Positions 8,145 through 12,742 of a stretch of 12,742 nt of DNA are shown here, in pieces (positions within the stretch are counted from its first letter, which is position 1; each line of letters starts with the position of its first letter). Made by a program: the position numbers and the translations under genes. The notes under the pieces were generated by a model, which saw nothing but the letters and a program-made list of their open reading frames with translations, did no database searches and had not been told where the DNA came from. Source of the stretch: Tannerellaceae bacterium (lineage in GTDB: Bacteria; Bacteroidota; Bacteroidia; Bacteroidales; Tannerellaceae); the NCBI GenBank assembly GCA_031279915.1, contig JAITHO010000067.1:1-12742 (forward strand), given 5' to 3'.

Positions 8145-8226
8145 ATGAGACAGGAAGGCCTGCGGAAGTGGCAATGAAGGTAGCCTCAGCTCATCTCAAT
8201 GAATATTAGATCGCACTTTTCCTTCA

Positions 8227-8257
8227 ATATAAATTGCCACCAAAATTTATATCTTTG
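8227..8257 (+). promoter_or_regulatory. GH16 promoter with overlapping palindrome
   Basis: TATCTTTG at 8250-8257 matches the Bacteroidota -7 consensus TAnnTTTG exactly and would place the start near 8263, giving a leader of about 65 nt. A perfect 9-bp inverted repeat, ATATAAATT (8227-8235) and AATTTATAT (8244-8252), overlaps the left edge of that box with an 8-nt centre. No -33 TTTG is found at standard spacing. A repressor bound to the palindrome would block the -7 box; that role is inferred. Confidence 0.6.
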
Positions 8258-8330
8258 CGAGTAATGGCCTCCGGCTTATATTTGTCCTAAAACATAATCA
8301 CATATAAATAACCTTTTAAATATTAAACTT

Positions 8331-9113
8331 ATGAAGAACATGTACTATTTATTGTTGATAGCCCTCCCAATGCTTGCATGCTGCCACACAGAGGCTCAGT
8401 CGGAGAGGAAGCTCGTATGGGCCGAAGAATTTGACTATTCAGGAACTCCCGACCCCAAGAAATGGACTTACGAGGAGGGCTTTATCCGCAACAACGAAGC
8501 TCAGTTTTATACCCGGAGAGCCGAGAACGCCTCCGTTGCAAACGGCTACCTTACAATCACAGCGCGCAAAGAATCCTACCAGAATGCGGCCTACACATCA
8601 GCAAGCCTGCATACCCAAGGCCTCTACGAATTTCAGGGCGGACGCATCGAAGTGCGAGCAAAGCTGCCCGAAGGACGAGGCGTTTGGCCTGCAATCTGGA
8701 CCCTGGGCGCCAACCGCAGCAAGGTAGGATGGCCCGTTTGCGGCGAAATCGACATCATGGAGTTCGTTGGATACGAGCCCGGAAAAGTCTACGCCAATGT
8801 GCATACCGGCGACTATAACCACACGAAGGGCACAGGTCGCGGAGGCAGCATCGACGTCAGCCAACCATTCGCCGACTTCCACGTTTATGCCGTCGAATGG
8901 CGCGACGATCGCATGGACTTCTTTTTCGACAACCAGAAATACTTTAGCTGCATCCGCAAAGGCGAAGGCGTCGGCGAATGGCCCTTCAACGCTCCACAAT
9001 ACCTCATCATTAACCTGGCCATCGGAGGAGCATGGGGCGGACAGAAAGGCATTGACGATGCCATCTTCCCCGTAGAATACAAAATTGATTACGTGAGGAT
9101 ATATCAACTATGA
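8331..9113 (+). CDS. Secreted GH16 family beta-glucanase (laminarinase-like)
   Basis: A glycoside hydrolase of family 16, retaining enzymes that cut beta-1,3 or beta-1,3-1,4 glucans. At 260 aa it is a single catalytic domain with no added binding module. The catalytic signature EIDIMEF is intact (E139 nucleophile, D141, E144 acid/base); the extra Met in ExDxME is the laminarinase/lichenase-with-bulge form. Upstream, GRIEVRAKLPEGRGVWPAIWTLG (~105-126) and downstream GGAWGGQKGI (232-241) are family-typical, and the chain ends DYVRIYQL. The signal is ambiguous: MLACC (14-18) resembles a weak lipobox, while cleavage after the TEAQ at 20-23 is also plausible. It has no type IX secretion C-terminal domain. 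It may degrade substrate for the nearby SusCD, but tamL and a repeat array intervene, so a joint locus is inferred. Another ATG at codon 4 is an alternative start. Confidence 0.93.
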   Translation: MKNMYYLLLIALPMLACCHTEAQSERKLVWAEEFDYSGTPDPKKWTYEEGFIRNNEAQFYTRRAENASVANGYLTITARKESYQNAAYTSASLHTQGLYEFQGGRIEVRAKLPEGRGVWPAIWTLGANRSKVGWPVCGEIDIMEFVGYEPGKVYANVHTGDYNHTKGTGRGGSIDVSQPFADFHVYAVEWRDDRMDFFFDNQKYFSCIRKGEGVGEWPFNAPQYLIINLAIGGAWGGQKGIDDAIFPVEYKIDYVRIYQL

Positions 9114-9185
9114 GTATCCCGCCGGCATGAGAAAATAATGTGACGTGAAAAGTATGTAGGAATATAAATTAAATGATAAAAGATT

Positions 9186-9491
9186 ATGGACGACACAAGT
9201 GAAACGTCGCGAAGCGAGAGCGGCGATAAAGAAATTGTATACTCGCGCACCATCAGAGCAGGCAAGCGCATCTACTACATGGACGTGAAGCGGAACCTCA
9301 AAGACGACCTCTTCCTTGCCATCACCGAGAGCAAAAAAGTGCAGAAGACAGGAATATCAGACTGCGTGTTCGAGAAACACAAGATATTCCTCTACAAAGA
9401 AGACTTCGATAAGTTTATCGACACCCTGGGCAGCGTGATAGACTACATTAAAGAACAAAATCGTGGGAAATATAGGATACGAGAGGAATGA
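9186..9491 (+). CDS. DUF3276 / PUR-alpha-like nucleic-acid-binding protein
   Basis: A 101-aa protein of the DUF3276 family, found widely in Bacteroidota and structurally a bacterial PUR-type domain; spirochaete relatives (BpuR) bind DNA and RNA. After a charged, probably disordered N-terminus (residues 1-15), the domain runs EIVYSRTIRAGKRIYYMDVK (16-35), then KDDLFLAITESKKV (39-52) and IFLYKEDFDKFIDTL (67-81), the beta-beta-beta-helix pattern of a PUR repeat. There is no signal peptide, so it acts in the cytoplasm. It begins 72 nt after the GH16 stop with no recognisable -7 box between, so it may be read partly from the GH16 promoter. A hairpin at 9555-9596 ends it. Its targets are unknown. 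Confidence 0.88.
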   Translation: MDDTSETSRSESGDKEIVYSRTIRAGKRIYYMDVKRNLKDDLFLAITESKKVQKTGISDCVFEKHKIFLYKEDFDKFIDTLGSVIDYIKEQNRGKYRIREE

Positions 9492-9554
9492 AAAACGTAT
9501 AAAACGTATAAACCGGAGGTAAGGAGCAGAATCGGTGAAAATAGAACAAAAGAT

Positions 9555-9596
9555 AGCGTCATATCCTCGCTCGCAAGAGGAGAATATGACGCTTTT
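9555..9596. terminator. Bidirectional terminator between DUF3276 and ferredoxin genes
   Basis: AGCGTCATAT (9555-9564) pairs perfectly with ATATGACGCT (9584-9593); a further CCTC/GAGG stem (9565-9568 with 9577-9580) lies inside, offset by a 3-nt bulge. T-rich sequence follows on both strands (TTTT at 9593-9596; TCTTTTG on the minus strand). It lies between the ends of two converging genes and probably stops both. Confidence 0.8.
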
Positions 9597-9605
9597 GCAT
9601 GTTGA

Positions 9606-9773
9606 TCATGCAGGATGGATAGCCTCAGTGGGACAGGCGTCAGCACAAGTCCCGCAGTCGGTACACATTTCGGGGTCGATATGATAGATATCGCCCTCCG
9701 AGATAGCTCCAACGGGGCACTCGTCAATGCAGGTCCCGCAAGCTATGCAATCTTCGCTAATTAAGTAAGCCAT
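9606..9773 (-). CDS. Small 2[4Fe-4S] ferredoxin
   Basis: A 55-aa, clostridial-type ferredoxin, a soluble low-potential electron carrier. I translated it from the complement of 9606-9773: it begins MAYLISEDCIACGTC and ends at TGA after AIHPA. Both cluster motifs are complete: C9, C12, C15 and C19 (followed by Pro), and C37, C40, C43 and C47 (followed by Pro). Each cluster's fourth ligand comes from the other motif, as in the family. It is a full-length example (55-60 aa is usual), not a fragment. It has its own promoter upstream (9807-9836) and converges on DUF3276. Electron partners are not encoded next to it; the flavodiiron protein 1.8 kb away is a conceivable acceptor only by inference. 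Confidence 0.95.
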   Translation of the reverse strand: MAYLISEDCIACGTCIDECPVGAISEGDIYHIDPEMCTDCGTCADACPTEAIHPA

Positions 9774-9806
9774 CTTGATTTATTATGATTAAAAATTATT
9801 ACCGGA

Positions 9807-9836
9807 CAAAAATATAAGAATCTCCGAACATACAAA
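9807..9836 (-). promoter_or_regulatory. Ferredoxin promoter
   Basis: Read on the minus strand, TATTTTTG (9814 down to 9807) matches the -7 consensus TAnnTTTG and TTTG (9836 down to 9833) is a -33 box, with an 18-bp spacer. Transcription would start near 9801, leaving a leader of about 28 nt, rich in A and T, before the ATG at 9773. Confidence 0.65.
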
Positions 9837-9919
9837 AATGTCATCCCGCTCGTTTAGCCCGCCGGTCAGAACGGCAATAACAGCTCCCAATTCACGTTAA
9901 TGATAGAAACCAAATAGCA

Positions 9920-10624
9920 TTGAGACGTCTCTATATCACATTCGCACTCCTCACACTCCTGCTTAGCCATGCGCATCCGCAGAGAGAAATCCCGCAGATC
10001 CAGCCCTATATCGACTGGAGGATGTTCCATTTGGGATTCCATCTCGGATTCCATTTCCAGGATTTGATCCTCAGCCATGCAGGCCTTCAATCGGTCGATG
10101 GAGATACATGGTTCGCCGAAATTCCTGCCTATACGCCGGGATTCACCGTCGGGATTATAGGCGATATGTTCGTCAATCCTTACCTCAACTTGCGCATAGT
10201 TCCGAGCTTGCACTTTGGCGATAAGCAGTTCGTGTTTCGCTCCGAGGAAACAGGGGACGAGTACCTCACAACCGTGCGATCGAATTATCTGACCTTCCCC
10301 CTCGAACTCAAATACAGCTCCATGCGGCTCAATAACTACCGACCCTACATCAGCGCCGGACTATACGCTGCCCTCGATCTCGGACGCAAGAAGGGTGAGC
10401 CCGTCTTGCTGCGAAGCATGGACTACGGAATCACGATCGGAATGGGATGCGACTTCTATTTCTCCTTCTTCAAGCTCTGTCCGGAGCTGAAGTTCTACTT
10501 CGGGCTGCCGAATCTAATCGAGAAGAACCGTCCGGATCTCCCACAGCCCGAACTCGCCATCTATCACGACGCCCTCTCACGAGCTTCCTCGCGGATGATT
10601 ATCCTTACCTTCAACTTCGAGTAG
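9920..10624 (+). CDS. porT: PorT-family outer-membrane beta-barrel protein (type IX secretion)
   Basis: This resembles PorT/SprT, a small outer-membrane barrel protein needed for type IX secretion. It is 234 aa. Family-like segments in order are MFHLGFHLGFHFQDL (34-48), the PGFTVGIIGDMFVN stretch followed by LNLRIVPSLHFG, then YLTFPLELKYSSMRLNNYRP and DYGITIGMGCDFYFSFFKLC with PELKFYFGL; it closes with SRMIILTFNFE. The only sensible start is TTG at 9920: it gives a clean signal peptide (RRLYITFALLTLLLSHAHPQ), the frame is open only from 9881, and the first in-frame ATG lies at residue 34, inside the conserved barrel part. No promoter box is obvious in the space shared with the divergent ferredoxin gene. 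lgt follows after 107 nt with its own promoter. Assignment to PorT proper rather than a paralogue is probable, not certain. Confidence 0.82.
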   Translation: MRRLYITFALLTLLLSHAHPQREIPQIQPYIDWRMFHLGFHLGFHFQDLILSHAGLQSVDGDTWFAEIPAYTPGFTVGIIGDMFVNPYLNLRIVPSLHFGDKQFVFRSEETGDEYLTTVRSNYLTFPLELKYSSMRLNNYRPYISAGLYAALDLGRKKGEPVLLRSMDYGITIGMGCDFYFSFFKLCPELKFYFGLPNLIEKNRPDLPQPELAIYHDALSRASSRMIILTFNFE

Positions 10625-10655
10625 CGTGCAGGCCTGACCTCGCAAGGCCGCCGGA

Positions 10656-10685
10656 TTGCGCTCTCGTAAAGATTACATATATTTG
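10656..10685 (+). promoter_or_regulatory. lgt promoter
   Basis: TTG at 10656-10658 and TATATTTG at 10678-10685 (exact TAnnTTTG) are separated by 19 bp, the standard Bacteroidota -33/-7 spacing. The transcript would start near 10691, giving a leader of about 40 nt to the ATG at 10732. The flavodiiron gene overlapping the lgt end is expected on the same transcript. Confidence 0.75.
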
Positions 10686-10731
10686 TCCGGCAAACATTAT
10701 AAGTACAATAAACAAATACCATACACAAAAA

Positions 10732-11577
10732 ATGCTTCACTTCATTACATGGACGGTTGACCCCGCCATATTTTCCATCGGCTCCTACGAAGTTCGGTGG
10801 TACGGATTAGCCTTCGCATTGGGCTTCATGATTGGATATTGGATTGTAGGTCGGATGTGGAAGAACGAGGGACTGAATCCTGATTGGATCTCCAGCCTGC
10901 TGTTCTACACCGTGGCCGGCACAGCGATAGGATCCCGCCTCGGACATTGCTTCTTCTACGAGCCCATGTACTATCTCACGCATCCGATCGAGATCCTGAA
11001 CTTCCGCGCCGGAGGCCTTGCAAGTCACGGCGGCACCCTGGGCATCGTTATCGCCATTTACATCTACTCCAAGCGAGTGTCGCATCGCAGCATGATGTGG
11101 GCCTTCGACAAGCTTGTGACGCCAACGGGGCTGGTGGCGGCTCTGATTCGACTGGGGAATCTGATGAATCATGAGATCTACGGCCATGCTACCGATAAGC
11201 CATGGGCCTTCCGCTTCATCGAAAACCTGCCTTCCTGGAGGCGCGGAGCCGAGCCGGTATTCAGCCTGCCCAGCCATCCGACGCAGATCTACGAGGCCGG
11301 CTGCTATCTGATCGTCTTTGCCCTCTGTATGTGGCTCTATTTCCGCAAGCAGGCATGGAAGAAAGAAGGGCTCATCTTCGGCGTATTTATGATCGGCATA
11401 TTCCTCTCGCGCTTCTTCATTGAGTTCCTTAAGAACGATCAGGAGGAGTTTGAGGCTGGCATGGTTCTCAATATGGGCCAGCTGCTGAGTATCCCTTTCG
11501 TGCTGGCCGGAGCTTATTTCGTGTGGAGAGCGCTAACTAATAAACCCAAATATGAAACCAAAAGAAATAGCAAATAA
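10732..11577 (+). CDS. lgt: Prolipoprotein diacylglyceryl transferase
   Basis: Inner-membrane enzyme that moves a diacylglyceryl group from phosphatidylglycerol to the lipobox Cys of prolipoproteins, the first step of lipoprotein maturation. The SusD and TamL lipoproteins encoded here would be substrates. It is 281 aa, with several hydrophobic segments and family motifs: VRWYG (21-25, Tyr24), RAGGLASHGG (92-101) with the essential His99, IRLGNLMNHEIYG (139-151) with Arg140, Asn143 and Glu148, HPTQIYEA (182-189) and SRFFIEFLK (226-234) with Arg227 and Glu231. These match the conserved lgt residues known from E. coli. The frame is open back to 10447, but the ATG at 10732 is chosen because the family N-terminus begins there and a promoter lies just before it. 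Its last 26 nt overlap the next gene. Confidence 0.96.
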   Translation: MLHFITWTVDPAIFSIGSYEVRWYGLAFALGFMIGYWIVGRMWKNEGLNPDWISSLLFYTVAGTAIGSRLGHCFFYEPMYYLTHPIEILNFRAGGLASHGGTLGIVIAIYIYSKRVSHRSMMWAFDKLVTPTGLVAALIRLGNLMNHEIYGHATDKPWAFRFIENLPSWRRGAEPVFSLPSHPTQIYEAGCYLIVFALCMWLYFRKQAWKKEGLIFGVFMIGIFLSRFFIEFLKNDQEEFEAGMVLNMGQLLSIPFVLAGAYFVWRALTNKPKYETKRNSK

Positions 11578-12742
11578 TATTTACTACACCGGTGTGAACG
11601 ACCGACGCAAAGACCTGTTCGAGAATCTCTGGCCACTTCCGGCCGGCATATCCTATAACTCATATCTGATTGACGACGAAAAGACAGCGCTGATTGACAC
11701 TGTCGACGTATGCTACTCTGATGTCTTCCTACAGAAGATAACTGCTATCCTCAACGGACGGCAGCTCGATTACCTTGTGGTGAACCACATGGAGCCTGAT
11801 CATTCGGGGAGCATCCGCCTCCTCCGGCAATTGTATCCCGACGTGCAAATCGTTGGCAACAGCAAGACCTTCGGGATGCTCGCGGGATTCTACGGCATAA
11901 CCGACGGACTGCAGGAGGTGAAGGAAGGGCAGACGCTATCGCTCGGAAAGCGCGAGCTTAGCTTCATGATGGCTCCAATGGTGCACTGGCCGGAGGTGAT
12001 GTTCGCCTACGACAAGCTTAGCGGAACGCTCTTCTCAGCCGATGCCTTCGGAACTTATGGAACGCTCGACGGAGGCATCATCGACGAGGAGCTCAACATC
12101 TCCTTATTTATGGAGGAGATGATCCGCTACTATGCGAACATTGTCGGCAAATACGGCAGCCCTGTGCAGAAAGCTATTCAGAAAGCCTCTGCCTTCGACA
12201 TCCAAACTATATGCTCCACGCACGGCCCCGTTTGGCGCAAGTACATCGCCGAGGCCGTAGGCGCCTACGAACGCATGAGCCGCTATGATGCCGACTGCGG
12301 AGCAACCATCCTCTACGGAAGCATGTACGGGCATACGGAGCAGATGGCCGAAGTCATAGCGTCAGCCATCTCTGCCGGAGGAGTAAGGAACATTGCCCTG
12401 CACAACCTCAGCAAAAGCCATGCATCATACGTCTTGAAAGACATCTTTAAGTACAAAGCCGTCGTTGTCGGAAGTCCAACGTACAGCAATCGACTCTTCC
12501 CCGAAGTCGAATCAATGCTGCACAAAATCGAAACGCGCGACGTTAAGGATCGCATATACGCATGCTTCGGATCCTTCACATGGGCCGGCGCCGCGGTGAA
12601 GCAGCTCGCAGAGTTCGGACATCGAATGAAATGGGAGCTCGTTGGCAATCCCGTAGAACAAAAGCAAGGCATCACCCTCGAAACCTTCGAGGCATGCACA
12701 CAGCTCGGAACCGACATCGCCGCCCGACTGCAAGCGCAATAA
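11552..12742 (+). CDS. Flavodiiron protein (oxygen/NO reductase)
   Basis: A cytoplasmic class A flavodiiron protein, which reduces O2 to water or NO to N2O in anaerobes. It is 396 aa, complete, ending exactly at the window edge. The N-terminal metallo-beta-lactamase-like domain has all expected iron ligands: H79, E81, D83 and H84 in NHMEPDHSGS, then H145, D164 and H224. The C-terminal flavodoxin domain (from ~252) has the FMN phosphate loop YGSMYGHTEQMA (255-266), SPTYSNRLFPEVE (308-320) and GSFTWAGAAVK (340-350). There is no rubredoxin or other electron-input domain, so a separate donor is needed. The ATG lies 26 nt inside lgt in another frame, implying translational coupling and cotranscription. 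Whether it favours O2 or NO cannot be read from the sequence. Confidence 0.95.
   Translation: MKPKEIANNIYYTGVNDRRKDLFENLWPLPAGISYNSYLIDDEKTALIDTVDVCYSDVFLQKITAILNGRQLDYLVVNHMEPDHSGSIRLLRQLYPDVQIVGNSKTFGMLAGFYGITDGLQEVKEGQTLSLGKRELSFMMAPMVHWPEVMFAYDKLSGTLFSADAFGTYGTLDGGIIDEELNISLFMEEMIRYYANIVGKYGSPVQKAIQKASAFDIQTICSTHGPVWRKYIAEAVGAYERMSRYDADCGATILYGSMYGHTEQMAEVIASAISAGGVRNIALHNLSKSHASYVLKDIFKYKAVVVGSPTYSNRLFPEVESMLHKIETRDVKDRIYACFGSFTWAGAAVKQLAEFGHRMKWELVGNPVEQKQGITLETFEACTQLGTDIAARLQAQ

Larger units (their letters stand above)
7678..8330. other. Gene-free, repeat-rich divergent region between tamL and GH16
   Basis: This 653-base stretch separates two divergently transcribed genes. Nearly two thirds of it (7717-8144) is an array of degenerate 41-42-bp units. 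The right end (8227-8257) holds a 9-bp palindrome and a strong -7 element for the GH16 gene. Short open frames exist on the minus strand (for example 7719-7910 and 7885-8145), but they are made of the repeats themselves and have no family resemblance, so I do not call them genes. Confidence 0.75.

Noticed and set aside
7719..8145. Short minus-strand frames (63 and 86 codons) in the tamL-GH16 gap
   Set aside because: They consist of the 41-42-bp repeat units themselves. Their peptides show only the repeat period and no family resemblance, and the same DNA carries inverted copies.
10021..10060. Short tandem repeat in porT encoding FHLGFHLGFHF
   Set aside because: This segment corresponds to the FHLGF-type strand usual in PorT proteins. 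The repetition is a beta-strand pattern rather than a separate repeat element.
10631..10649. Terminator hairpin after porT (GGCCT/AGGCC)
   Set aside because: The stem is only 5 bp and there is no T-run after it. It is too weak to call.
10447..10731. Extended N-terminus of lgt from 10447
   Set aside because: This part overlaps the porT coding sequence in another frame, has no family match, and lies upstream of the lgt promoter at 10656-10685. The conserved protein starts at 10732.

Overview
The window looks like Bacteroidales chromosome. It carries a SusC/SusD glycan-import pair, a lipoprotein-type TamA (TamL), a PorT-family barrel protein of the type IX secretion system and a DUF3276/PUR-like protein, all typical of Bacteroidota. 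Several genes are preceded by the Bacteroidota -7 promoter element TAnnTTTG rather than sigma-70 boxes. The combination of PorT, moderate GC and C-ending codons would fit Tannerellaceae or Porphyromonadaceae, but genus cannot be fixed from sequence alone.

Layout. 1-425 is non-coding: a terminator for an off-window gene, an 11-bp-stem hairpin, 2.5 copies of a 41-bp tandem repeat, a pair of 11-bp direct repeats and a -7 box. 426-5213 holds susC and susD, read as one unit and closed by a strong hairpin at 5250-5289. Convergent to them, 5308-7677 on the minus strand encodes a BamA/TamA-superfamily outer-membrane lipoprotein (TamL) with no TamB partner in view. 7678-8330 is a 653-base gene-free stretch dominated by about ten degenerate 41-42-bp units arranged as a large inverted repeat. 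8331-9113 is a secreted GH16 beta-glucanase and 9186-9491 a DUF3276 protein. A small 2[4Fe-4S] ferredoxin lies on the minus strand (9606-9773) with its own promoter, facing DUF3276 across a bidirectional hairpin. 9920-10624 is a PorT-family protein that appears to use a TTG start. 10732-11577 is lgt, with a good promoter, and it overlaps by 26 nt a complete flavodiiron protein (11552-12742).

Functionally the left half reads as glycan acquisition: SusCD for uptake and GH16 for beta-glucan cleavage, although the enzyme is separated from the transporter by tamL and the repeat region. The right half is envelope biogenesis (PorT, Lgt) plus redox and oxygen handling (ferredoxin, flavodiiron protein).

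No gene here is of an unknown kind. The least explained content is the intergenic DNA. Two arrays with the same 41-bp period bracket the susCD-tamL block and lie just upstream of the susC and GH16 promoters. A word TGYCNCCAAA recurs in them and in both promoter regions.
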